64,000 bases of DNA from CBDFLS01 sp965249185 (lineage in GTDB: Bacteria; Chloroflexota; Dehalococcoidia; Lucifugimonadales; Australimonadaceae), in contig CBDFLS010000002.1 in the NCBI GenBank assembly GCA_965249185.1, positions 1,240,001-1,304,000 on the forward strand, in the 5' to 3' direction. The notes below the pieces were generated by a model. The model was given only the letters and a program-made list of their open reading frames with translations, was not told the DNA's origin and did not search any database. This document shows, one piece after another, positions 26,613 to 35,151 of this stretch (positions are counted from its first letter, which is position 1; the number at the start of each line of letters is the position of its first letter). The position numbers were made by a program, and so were the translations under genes.

Positions 26613-27938
26613 TCAGGCCGGGAACGGAATGGCTTGCAGCCGGGCCAAGGCGGGACTGAACTGGGTTTCCCAAGGCCAGCGCCGGGGGAGATGCAAAGTG
26701 AGGCGGCGCGCCGAGCGGGTGATCCGTCCCACCAGAGCGAAGACCCGCCGCCTGAGGGTCTTGGTGATCACGGTCCGCTCGCCCAGACCAATCCGCGCCG
26801 TCCAGCGGGCCAGGTTATGCGCCATCACCTGGACCGCCAGCCAGGCGCCGTTGGCGGCGAAGCGCGCCGACGGCATGTGGTTCAGCCCGACGCCGTACTT
26901 GAGGTCGCGTATGGCGTTCTCGACCTCGGCGTGGCGGCGATGATCGGCCTCCAGTTCCAGCGTCTCCCCATCGCGGTCGGTGATGAAGGCGTGATAGCTG
27001 TATCTGGCGAAGAGGGCGAGCTGGGAACCGGGCGTCGGCTTCACCCGCCGGACAATGAGCCGCACCGGCGCGGCGTCCGGCTTGGTCTGGAACGGGGTGT
27101 AAGTCGTCTCGGCGACATCGGCGGCACCGTCCATCCAGTAGGGAATGGGAGTCCAGTCCTCCTCTGGTATCGCCTCGATCAGGTCCCGCAGGCTGGCGCG
27201 CTGGCGGATGGTGATAGAGAAGCGGACATCCATTTCCCGGCAGGCGGCAACGACAGTGTGGGCGTAGAAGCCGCTGTCGGCCCGCACCGTGAGTTGTCCC
27301 CTGGCCCCGCCGTAGCGCACCCGCCCCACCGTCTCACGCAGGAAGTGGGCGGCGCCACGGGCGGTGTTGGCCCGGCCCTCGCGCAGCCGGGACATCAGCA
27401 CCTTGCCGGTGCCGGCGGCAATGGCCAGCAGCGGGTGATAGCCGCGGGCGCCGGTATAGCCGTGGTGGCGCGCTCCCTCCTTGGCCAGTCCATAGGTCTC
27501 GCAGATTGTCGAGTCCAGGTCGATGGTCAGGGGCGAGTCGCCGGGTCCGGCCCCAGCGGCCCAGGCCCGGGCCAACAACTGGCGGCTCACGCGGTCGAGT
27601 TGACGGACATGCCCCCACCGGAAGCTGCGCAGGAAGGTCCCCAGGGTGGATGGCGCCTTGACCACGCAGCCTAGAACACCGACCGTCCCACCAGCGCGCA
27701 GCGCATCGGCGTCGTCGATGCAGTCGCCGCCTGCCAGCGCGGAAGCGACCAGCGTCAGCATCTTGTCCCCAGTGTTCGCCCGTCCCGGCGCTCCGCCGAG
27801 GTCAAGGTGATGGTCGACGAGTTCCCGCAGGCCCAGGTGCCGGGCTAGGGTGGCCGGCAGGAGCAGGCCGGCATTGGCCACCAGGCGATGGTCGTCAAAG
27901 AGGATGCGGATACGGTCGGGTTTGTTCTGTGGCAGCAT
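26613..27938 (-). CDS. IS1380-family transposase
   Basis: 441 residues, normal for IS1380. Motifs include a DDE core: SPLTIDLDSTICETYG with the first Asp, QLTVRADSGFYAHTV with the second, and RRHAEVENAIRDLKYGVGLN with the Glu, followed by the family's conserved AHNLARW segment. The gene is intact and lies within clear terminal repeats. Confidence 0.95.
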   Translation of the reverse strand: MLPQNKPDRIRILFDDHRLVANAGLLLPATLARHLGLRELVDHHLDLGGAPGRANTGDKMLTLVASALAGGDCIDDADALRAGGTVGVLGCVVKAPSTLGTFLRSFRWGHVRQLDRVSRQLLARAWAAGAGPGDSPLTIDLDSTICETYGLAKEGARHHGYTGARGYHPLLAIAAGTGKVLMSRLREGRANTARGAAHFLRETVGRVRYGGARGQLTVRADSGFYAHTVVAACREMDVRFSITIRQRASLRDLIEAIPEEDWTPIPYWMDGAADVAETTYTPFQTKPDAAPVRLIVRRVKPTPGSQLALFARYSYHAFITDRDGETLELEADHRRHAEVENAIRDLKYGVGLNHMPSARFAANGAWLAVQVMAHNLARWTARIGLGERTVITKTLRRRVFALVGRITRSARRLTLHLPRRWPWETQFSPALARLQAIPFPA

Positions 27939-28285
27939 CTATTGGGTGCTCCTTGTTTCCGGGCGGGTTTCTGTTCCAAAACCATTATCCCAGATTCAGA
28001 GGAGCACCCGCTGGCTTCTTCAAGGGCTGTCCCCAAGGACGTCCTTCGGTGGATTCGGGCTAAGGCGGCTGATGTAAGGACGAAGAGGGGTGGGGTTGGC
28101 GATCGTCTAGTTGGGGTCGGTGTAGGCTCAGGAGTAGGGGTAGGAATGAGTGTAGGAGTTGGCGTGGGGGTTGCGGTCGGTGTGGGTACCGGTGTAAAGG
28201 TGGGAGTGGGTTGTGGTTGGGCGCAGGCCACAAGAATCAAGGCGGTTACGGCAAAAAGGAAAGGCCAACGTAAGGCCGTTCGCAT

Positions 28286-28528
28286 GTCACCAAGTGTAGT
28301 GGAACCCGAATTCCAGTACAAGATGAACCTGGAACGATATCATTGTGCCAAGGTAGTCTTACTCCCGCCTCTCCCTATCCCACCTACTCCTGAGACGTCT
28401 CCGTAGCTGAATTTGCCGAAAGGCCAGATATGGAAAGTGTGGCCCCAAAATGCCAGTGCTGCTGAGAAGATAGTCGAACCAGGGGGACTCGTACATCCTA
28501 AAACGCACATGTAGCCGGAGTTGCCCAC
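28286..28528. other. Non-coding stretch upstream of the propeller lipoprotein
   Basis: It must contain the lipoprotein promoter. No consensus was resolved. Confidence 0.3.
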
Positions 28529-29045
28529 CTAGTCGGCCTTGAGTCCCCGGAGCCGGCTATCGATCCTCTCCGCTTCCAACGACAACCTCTCCCACTCCTC
28601 CCAGAGAGATTGCGCCTCCTCCTTGAGCGCCCGGTACTGGTTTCAGGAGGCGGCTATAACGCGCCCGTCGTCGTTGGTGTTGACGCCGTACCATTCGCCG
28701 AGGGGAGCGTCGCTCAGCCAGTTGTCGTTGTTCTTCCTCCAGTTCTCACCGTTCGTTGCGTTGTAGAGGGCAACCAGCGCCTCCCGGTCCGTTTCGGCGG
28801 AGCCGCAGGCCGCGGGCGGCGCTGTCGCAGCCGCAGTTCCAGGCGCATCGGTGTCAGTGGGGCTGGGCACTGGCGTGGAAGCCGTCCGTGCAGAGGAGGC
28901 CGGCGTCTCCGTTGGGGTGGACGCGGTCCGGTCGGGGCCGGTCACGCCGGACGGCTCATCAGAGCCGCAGGCCGCGAGGCCGCCGTAAGGGCCAGCGCAA
29001 GGACAACGCTCACCAGGGTCACGTATCTTGTCGTGCATGTACGGG
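28529..29045 (-). pseudogene. Decayed leucine-rich-repeat lipoprotein plus coiled-coil scrap
   Basis: On the minus strand a signal peptide (RYVTLVSVVLALALTAA) in one frame continues in another as GLAACGSDEPSG with a lipobox Cys, so the signal region is frameshifted. A Thr/Ser/Ala linker follows, then ETDREALVALYNATNGENW and APLGEWYGVNTND, the N-terminal cap of bacterial leucine-rich-repeat proteins. The repeats are missing. After 28643 an unrelated charged coil (EEWERLSLEAERIDSRLRGL, stop at 28529) is joined on. Confidence 0.65.
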
Positions 29046-29224
29046 TAACTTTCTTTCTCTCCCGGTCTTGACCGGCACCATATATCCACAGATTCATACG
29101 GATAGTATACTGGAATTTCTATGGGTGTCCGTGCTGTGTATGGGGTCAGGAGACACCTGTTTCGCCACTCCCAAATATGTGTTGGTATGTCGGCTTCCGC
29201 GGGGATGAGCGGGCGCCCCATGCG

Positions 29225-29593
29225 TCATAGCCAACGCAACCCGGGAATACCAAAAGCGGTGTTCCTAAACGTGTGTTGGGTATGGCGCACGACACCGCCC
29301 ATCCTGAGCCTATCTGCTTCAAACCAGAAGAGGGTCGGGAAGTCGGTCTGGTGGAGGCCGGTCTGAACCAACCTGGGATAGCAGATAGGCATGTCGATGC
29401 CCTTCTTAACCCTATTGGCCACCGACGCCTCTCGCCACTCCGGGACACCGCCTCGGCCTTCATCACCGACACGGTTCTTCTCTTCGGGGGTGTATCTACG
29501 CCGGGTTGCCGCCTTCACCGTGCGGACGAAAGACCTGGTCTCCTCGCTCCGCTGCTGGGCAGCATCTGCCTTGCTCTCTTGTGACTGGGACAC
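29225..29593 (-). pseudogene. Chimera of an IS3-type OrfA start and an SNF2 helicase fragment
   Basis: The first 35 codons (MSQSQESKADAAQQRSEE through ATRRRYTPEEK) look like the N-terminus of an IS3-family OrfA. The rest (GIDMPICYPRLVQTGL, DFPTLFWFEADRL) matches in order the helicase at 42878-45166 (GVDVVVCHPRLVQTGL, DFPTLVWFETDY). Two unrelated fragments share a frame by chance recombination. Confidence 0.65.
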
Positions 29594-29618
29594 GGTCTGC
29601 TCCTTTCATGAGGTACTT

Positions 29619-29667
29619 TACCCTCGCTTCAGGAGCTCACACCACTCTCAGACTCTCGGGTTTTTCC
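29619..29667 (-). repeat. IS-end-like repeat, inverted copy at 34955-35003
   Basis: The minus strand here reads GGAAAAACCCGAGAGTCTGA then GTGGTGTGAGCTCCTGAA. The plus strand at 34955 has the same order with a few changes. Here it precedes the OrfA fragment, so it is probably the outer end of an IS3-like element. The other copy is a solo end. Confidence 0.5.
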
Positions 29668-29757
29668 ACCCCTCTCAGGTGTCCCATTTTCGCTGACCGT
29701 TTACAACAGTGCACTGGGATATCGACCGCCAGCTCCACAAACTATCATCCCTGCAAT

Positions 29758-29835
29758 GGCAACGAAGCTCTACCCAGAGCCGAACTCGCAGAGGCAGCGG
29801 CCTAGACGATATCAACAGGTTGACGTACTCTTACG
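29758..29835 (+). repeat. 78-bp perfect direct repeat (copy 1; copy 2 at 35032-35109)
   Basis: The block starting tggcaacgaagctctaccc and ending gttgacgtactcttac is the same at 29758-29835 and 35032-35109. The two copies enclose 5.2 kb containing an IS1380-type transposase and lipoprotein A. The second copy supplies the -35 region of lipoprotein B. Confidence 0.9.
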
Positions 29836-30274
29836 CTACATCACCCACCGGGACCGTGCTCAGCTCCCGACGACACGGGGCATCTGGAGCACAGCCCTCA
29901 CGACAGACCATCAGGGCCGGACACGGCATGTGGGCCACCGCATCGACACGTGGGCGCGGCAGACGAGGCACGCAGACGGCATCACATGGTTCCTCTCGAA
30001 GCTGGAAGCCGAGGCCAGGGCCGACCCTGACAGCGAGCTGCTGTGGTCGGTGCCCACCGCGAGATCCGACCGGGCCTACAACTGGGGTCAGTCGGCCATC
30101 GCCCCAGACGCCGTGGGGAAGATGGTCGCGGAAGGCCTTGAGATACCGTTCTACCTCGAGTACGAGCTGCGCGCCCGTCACCCCGAAGGAGTCCTGGCCC
30201 GCCTGAGTCCCTACATGAGCTACTACTGGTCCACCGAGCCCGGCGAAGACCAGCCCCAGTCGAGGCTATTCTAA
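29836..30274 (+). pseudogene. C-terminal fragment of a replication-relaxation-like protein
   Basis: It encodes YITHRDRAQLPTTRGIWSTA and continues to WSTEPGEDQP, almost the same as the C-terminal half of the gene at 14591-16382. It then switches to QSRLF and a stop. That tail and about 80 bp beyond match the 3' end of the hypothetical gene at 38367-38861. This is a recombinant relic of a related element. Confidence 0.8.
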
Positions 30275-30616
30275 GCGCCTGAGTCGAGCCATTCGCAGAA
30301 CGGCCTGCAAAGTGGAATAGACGGCGAGAGTCACCGGGTCCCGGGGGTCGCTCGCGTTGTTTCAGCCGGAATTACCCATATCAAGCTGCCTGGGTCCAAG
30401 CAACGCACCATCCTCGACGAGAGCCATCGTAGTATCAGTCACGGATGCCGTCAACCATCCAATCAAGCGCACAAAACCATCTCTCGGCGTGGTGAGTTAG
30501 CGGCCCCAGGCAGCGGAGGTGGCTTTCACCACGTTTGCACTCCCTTCAAACTCCTCCGGGCGCGCACCTCGCCCTTGGTTGCCTCTCTTCACCTCTGATG
30601 ACCTCAAGGATAATCG
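30275..30616. other. Non-coding stretch
   Basis: The first 70 bp resemble the 3' flank of the gene at 38367 (inverted). Nothing else was recognised. It may contain the unlocated left end of the following IS. Confidence 0.4.
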
Positions 30617-31972
30617 CTACCCTGGTGCTGGATGGAGCCCGGCGATACGCTCCAACACTTGCCGGAATACCTCCCGGGACACTGCCACCTCAGCAAGCTG
30701 AAACACCAACCTCCTGGCATGCCGCACCAGACGTCCACCCATCTTGATGAGCTTGGTCTGCACGCTTCGCAGTGACCAGTGTTTCACTGACTCTGGCAAA
30801 GTCAGCCTTCTCATGAAGTTGCCCAGGTTGTAGGCCAGCACAAACAGCCACAGCCTCACCTGGTTAGCAACGAACCTGTGACACGAGAGCCGCGTCCAGT
30901 TCAGGGCGTATTTACCTTCCTTGATCCACTGCTCGGCCGTGCCCCGCCCGTTGTAGAAGTGGGTTACGTCTGCCGGCGGTAGGTTGAGGTTGGTGACGAC
31001 GAACCCGACCCTCGGGAATAGCTCACCCTGGCGCCACTCCACCTTGGCGACCACACGCCGGGGAATGTCCCAGCTCTGGGCCTGGTAAACGAAGTCGTGA
31101 TACCGGACTACGGGCTTCCCTTCGACAGGCTCAGGGCAGGCTTTAGGCGGCCTGCCCACGGGCCGCTTCAGCAGGTGCCGGATGTTTCCTTGTAATACCT
31201 CGTTGGCCGGAAGCCGCATAGCGTAGCCAGTGTCCCTTGACTCCAGGTACTCGTACACCTCGGGCTTGGCAAAGGCAGCATCGGCCCGGAACAGCAGCCG
31301 GACTCCTTTCTCCTGGTATCGCTTCACGACGGGCTCCAGAACCTCCCGCCACCGCTCAGCGCTGTGGACGTTGCCCGGGCGAAGCATTGCACCTTCGCAA
31401 TCTCCGAAATGGTTGAACAGGAAGAGCGGGTGATAACATACGGACTCGAAGTGGCCGTTGTAGGCGACTCCCTCTTGCTGCCCATGCACCGGGCTTTCAG
31501 AGCTGTCCATGTCTAGGATAACTCGCTGGTGAGATGTCTGGGCCATGGCCCTGTCCACCCACTCAACATTCAGGCGCGCAAGCCCATCCAGGTTTTCCTC
31601 TTCGGTTAACACCTCAGTCTCAAATCGGCTCATAGTATTGGTGCTGGCTGCCTGCTTATCAGTACCTTGCCACCCGACGATGACACGCATAGCCGGGTCT
31701 TGGGCAAGCCGTTCAGCGTCGTTGGTGTCCTCGTAGCCAGCGAGACGGCTATACACCGATTGTCTGAGCAAGGGCAACAGCGGGTGTTGCACATTGCGGC
31801 CGGTGCGGCTTTCATGGATATAATCGTTGGCTGTCTCTGTGAGCCCCAGAGCGGCATCAAGCTCGCGGCATGCCAGGAGTCCGGCGTCCGAGGTGATGGT
31901 AGCGCCACGAAAATCCAGGCGGACTCTGCGGTCGAATTGGAGCTTCAAAGGGGTGTCGGAGCTTTCACCCAT
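30617..31972 (-). CDS. IS1380-family transposase (second type)
   Basis: 451 residues. A different branch from the one at 26613: RVRLDFRGATITSDAGLLAC, RVILDMDSSESPVHGQQEG with the first Asp, VRLLFRADAAFAKPEVYEYL with the second, FYNGRGTAEQWIKEGKYALN with the Glu, then VRLWLFVLAYNLGNFMRRL. It contains an in-frame insertion encoding CPEPVEGKP near residue 280. I could not find terminal inverted repeats by eye, so element boundaries are unassigned. Confidence 0.9.
   Translation of the reverse strand: MGESSDTPLKLQFDRRVRLDFRGATITSDAGLLACRELDAALGLTETANDYIHESRTGRNVQHPLLPLLRQSVYSRLAGYEDTNDAERLAQDPAMRVIVGWQGTDKQAASTNTMSRFETEVLTEEENLDGLARLNVEWVDRAMAQTSHQRVILDMDSSESPVHGQQEGVAYNGHFESVCYHPLFLFNHFGDCEGAMLRPGNVHSAERWREVLEPVVKRYQEKGVRLLFRADAAFAKPEVYEYLESRDTGYAMRLPANEVLQGNIRHLLKRPVGRPPKACPEPVEGKPVVRYHDFVYQAQSWDIPRRVVAKVEWRQGELFPRVGFVVTNLNLPPADVTHFYNGRGTAEQWIKEGKYALNWTRLSCHRFVANQVRLWLFVLAYNLGNFMRRLTLPESVKHWSLRSVQTKLIKMGGRLVRHARRLVFQLAEVAVSREVFRQVLERIAGLHPAPG
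31119..31142 (-). repeat. Small dispersed repeat (PEPVEG type) inserted in a transposase
   Basis: The sequence ccttcgacaggctcagggc is a short palindromic-type repeat known from many environmental bacterial genomes, and its translation reads CPEPVEG. Here it sits in frame within the transposase gene. Confidence 0.6.
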
Positions 31973-32176
31973 TGGGTGCCTCCAGCGAGATTGCGGTATC
32001 CAGAACTAGACCCGCTAGCTCGGCCAGTCTAGCACCCACACTGCCCATAATGCCCAGGTAGGCGGCTCAAATAGGCAGCACTCTTACCGGATTACGACGC
32101 ACCCACGCGGCTGATCTGGGAAATGTGGGCTTACACCACTCTATGGGACGTGACCTTAGTTTTATACGAGGTAAAA
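31973..32176. other. Region between the IS1380-type transposase and lipoprotein A
   Basis: From 32131 to the start codon it matches the 47 bp upstream of lipoprotein B, but the -35 part present at lipoprotein B is absent. Confidence 0.5.
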
Positions 32177-32937
32177 ATGAAACCCCGCTGGTTAAGCGGA
32201 ACTGGGATAAGGAACACTGCATTAGCACTGCTCGCGTTAGCAGCATTGGCTGCCTGTTCCCAAAGTAGGGAGTCTGAAGTCCCTGTACCGACACCTGACG
32301 TAACTCTAACTATACCTGCATCTCTTCCTTCTTCTCTTACGCCTACTGCAACAGCTACACCACCCAACACTCCTGACCCTACAGCTACGGCAACACCGAC
32401 GCCAACTGTTACTCCGACTCCTACGCCAACTGCAACACCTACACCACCCAACACTCCTGACCCTACAGCTACGGCAACACCGACGCCAACTGTTACTCCG
32501 ACTCCTACGCCAACTGCAACACCTACACCACCCAACACTCCTGACCCTACAGCTACGCCAACACCGACGCTAACTGTTACTCCGACTCCTACGCCTACTG
32601 CAACACCTACGCCACCCAACACTCCTGACCCTACAGCTACGGCAACACCGACTCCGACTCCGACTCCTACGCCTACTCCAATTCCAAATCCTGTAGAAGA
32701 TTACGCTCGAAGTTTAGGATTGTCAGTGCCTATCGTTAACGACATTGTCAACACGTACGGACAAGATAGTCTATTATCAGATGATGAACGCTTGATAATT
32801 GACAGGGTGGCATCTGTTGATAACCTGTTACAGCAAACAGTCCTTGACTATTTTAAGAAAGGCGAGACAGTGACAAATCTTGCGACAGTAGATACCTTGC
32901 TCGGACTTGATCTGGACACTCGTTTAGTAAAAGCAAA

Positions 32938-33782
32938 GGGTAAAGTCCCGTTTTAGCCACCGGATTAGCTTTGAAGCAGCTTGAACAATGTCTTAACCTG
33001 TTCTGGTCCCAACAGACGCCGATGATTGTAGCGCCAGACATACTCAGCAAGATAGAGGGGCAGCCGTTCTCGGCGGACTCCCCCTTTGGCTGCCAGACGC
33101 CGCTTGAGATAACCCCAGAAGCCCTCCAAGCCGTTGACGTGGCTCCCTTGCCGATCGCTGAACGCCTGGCTGTGGTCCACAAGCCGGTGGACGTAGCCCC
33201 CCGCTGCGACGCCCGTGTAGCTGGTAAAGGTGTCCGAGCAGACGATGGAGCCACGTTGCACGCGTTGGTGCAGGAGCGGCAGCAGCGTCTTGGCTTCCAC
33301 GTTAGGTACCACTTGCGCCCACACCAGGCCACCTCGACACAGGATCCCAAAGACAGCTTGCTTAGTGGTTCCACGGCCCCGCTTCGTGCCCTGAACACGC
33401 TTTGCCAGGCGCCTGTTGCGCCAGGAACCTCCCAGGTAGGTCTCGTCGACCTCCACCACGCCGGAGAAGACATGGGGAACGTCCCGGACCATGGCCTGGC
33501 GCACCACGATCAGGGCGCGCAGGACTCGCTTTCGCTCCAGGCGGGCCTCCTGGGCAATCACCTCGGCACTCTGCCCCAAGACGAACCAGCGCAACAGTCG
33601 CCGCCACTCCCCTGGCGACAACCGAAGCGGCAGCGCCCTGGGCACCCACTCGTAGTGGCAGGCTGCACAACGACTCTTACCTCGCCGAATGCTCCAGCTC
33701 TTGGCGTGTTGACATCGAGGGCACCCAATCTTCCGTCCCATGCCACCATTCTCTCACAGGTGGCTGTTTTGGGACTATACCC
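32938..33782 (-). mobile_element. IS1595-family insertion sequence, copy 3 (845 bp)
   Basis: Same ends as copy 1. Flanked by the 7-bp repeat aagcaaa (32931-32937 and 33783-33789). Inserted in lipoprotein A. Confidence 0.93.
32965..33741 (-). CDS. IS1595-family transposase (copy 3)
   Basis: 258 residues, identical in translation to copy 1, with intact zinc ribbon and catalytic residues. It is the source of the insertion that splits lipoprotein A. Confidence 0.93.
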   Translation of the reverse strand: MGRKIGCPRCQHAKSWSIRRGKSRCAACHYEWVPRALPLRLSPGEWRRLLRWFVLGQSAEVIAQEARLERKRVLRALIVVRQAMVRDVPHVFSGVVEVDETYLGGSWRNRRLAKRVQGTKRGRGTTKQAVFGILCRGGLVWAQVVPNVEAKTLLPLLHQRVQRGSIVCSDTFTSYTGVAAGGYVHRLVDHSQAFSDRQGSHVNGLEGFWGYLKRRLAAKGGVRRERLPLYLAEYVWRYNHRRLLGPEQVKTLFKLLQS

Positions 33783-35094
33783 AAGCAAATTTAACCTATT
33801 CAGATCAGAATGATTTCACCAGAGAGGGATTGAGCGAAGAAGATATTGAATTATTGCAGTGGACGAATACGGGATTATTTGCCACTAACTACGATCAAAG
33901 CATCCATAGTGTAGACAACTTAGCAGATTCGGTGCAAAACGCGTTTACACAGTCATTCGTATTAAAGCTACGCACTATGGAACGTGTTTATAACGGTGAG
34001 GCAGTTGTCGGCGTAAATTACGATCCTGACGTATGGAATGATATTGATGATAGCACAGGGTTATATCCGGGGGTATGGGTTTTAGGTCCTGACCCGGAAA
34101 CTGGAGAAAGAAAGCAATATATCACTTTTGAAGAAACGCGGGATATGTTTGAGACTACCGGCAGTGTAGGCCACAAAACTCGTTCGTTGAACAGCGACAG
34201 ACTTCTGAGCGTTGTTGCTGACGAGCTTGGATACAACGTTACTCCACTATCAGAAATCACTTCTGCTGATTACGACAAATGGTTTTACAATCATAGAGAC
34301 TTTACAAGCGGATCATCTCCAGTAGCTTTTGGCTTTGAGAGAATGGTTACGTGGCCAGTAGCGAGAAATGCGGATGGCTCAATAATGGTGCTGCCAGACG
34401 GCAGTGGCAGGCAAATAAATATGGTTAACATTTTAAGTTACATAGACGAAAAGTACGTCGTTCCAGGAAACACTCCAGAGGCAGCGTTTGTCTTAGGGTC
34501 TACTGGATTGGGAATGAGAATATTTACACATACTGGTAGGACTTCAGACATTGATCCTCTCATCCAAACGTATGGAGATATATCGCAAATTCCTTTAACT
34601 CCAACCGGCGCAGAAGTGTTTGCCAAAGCCGTAGCTGGCAGTCCTCGTTCAGGCATTGGAGGAAGTTTAACGTTTGCAAGCTGGTTTGAAGGTCTGTATC
34701 AGGTAGCTGGAATGCGATCCAGCCATAGTTTTACTGATGGAAACACCCGTCTGTTGACAGTAGTAATTGACGACAAAGAATTCCATGCAGATGGGAATGA
34801 TTTGCCGAAAAGACTCTCCAACAAAATTGATCCATGCGAAGCATTTGCAGATTCAATAGAACAGGTAGAGACAATAACACTGAATGATGCTGAAAGATAT
34901 TCTCCTTCATTGTGTGATTTTGTTAATTGACGTATGGCCAATAAATATTTGGTAGGAAAACCCGAGAGTCGGAGGGTGGTGTGAGCTCCTGAAATGGGGG
35001 TAGATGACCTTACCCCCGAAAACAGTAACAGTGGCAACGAAGCTCTACCCAGAGCCGAACTCGCAGAGGCAGCGGCCTAGACGATATCAACAGG

Positions 35095-35122
35095 TTGACG
35101 TACTCTTACACCACTCTATGGG
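35095..35122 (+). promoter_or_regulatory. Possible promoter of lipoprotein B
   Basis: TTGACG (35095-35100), a 16-bp spacer and TATGGG (35117-35122). The -35 belongs to the 78-bp repeat and is missing upstream of lipoprotein A, where only the -10 side is conserved. Confidence 0.4.
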
Positions 35123-35151
35123 ACGTGACCTTAGTTTTATACGAGGTAAAA

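Larger units (their letters stand above)
26357..28059 (-). mobile_element. IS1380-family insertion sequence (1703 bp)
   Basis: Perfect 19-bp terminal inverted repeats CCCGAATCCACCGAAGGAC at 26357-26375 and (inverted) 28041-28059. A 5-bp direct repeat ctaag flanks the element (26352-26356 and 28060-28064). Confidence 0.95.
25387..28285 (-). pseudogene. Beta-propeller lipoprotein split by an IS1380-family element
   Basis: The 5' part (28285 to 28060) encodes a signal peptide with lipobox LILVAC and a Thr-Pro linker. The 3' part (26351 to 25387) encodes repeated blades such as FQIVDLSVEEPRQVAEAIPE and LGIIDIADPRNPVAEWREF, an LVIVD/propeller-type pattern. Removing the 1703-bp IS and one copy of the 5-bp repeat ctaag gives an uninterrupted 396-codon frame. 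The protein was a surface-anchored propeller of unknown ligand. The fragment downstream of the IS could still be translated from GTG 26367 without its export signal. Confidence 0.82.
32177..34930 (+). pseudogene. Thr-Pro-linker lipoprotein A, split by IS1595 copy 3
   Basis: ATG 32177 (GAGG 5 bp upstream) opens a signal peptide with lipobox ALAAC (Cys27), then a linker of 84-bp repeats coding Pro-Pro-Asn-Thr-Pro-Asp-Pro and Thr-Pro runs, then a globular region. IS copy 3 interrupts it after LVKA. Excising 845 bp plus one 7-bp repeat (aagcaaa) yields a perfect 634-codon frame ending at 34930. The C-terminal domain (WNDIDDSTGLYPGVWVLGPD, YDKWFYNHRDF, ITLNDAERYSPSLC) is paralogous to lipoprotein B and matches no family I know. 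Low GC suggests foreign origin. Confidence 0.82.

Noticed and set aside
27845..28321. 158-codon lipoprotein frame as an intact gene
   Set aside because: After residue 75 it runs into the IS1380 end. It is only the 5' part of the split propeller lipoprotein.
32340..32690. The 84-bp tandem repeats as a CRISPR array
   Set aside because: Repeats are contiguous without spacers, encode an in-frame Thr-Pro linker, and no cas gene is nearby.
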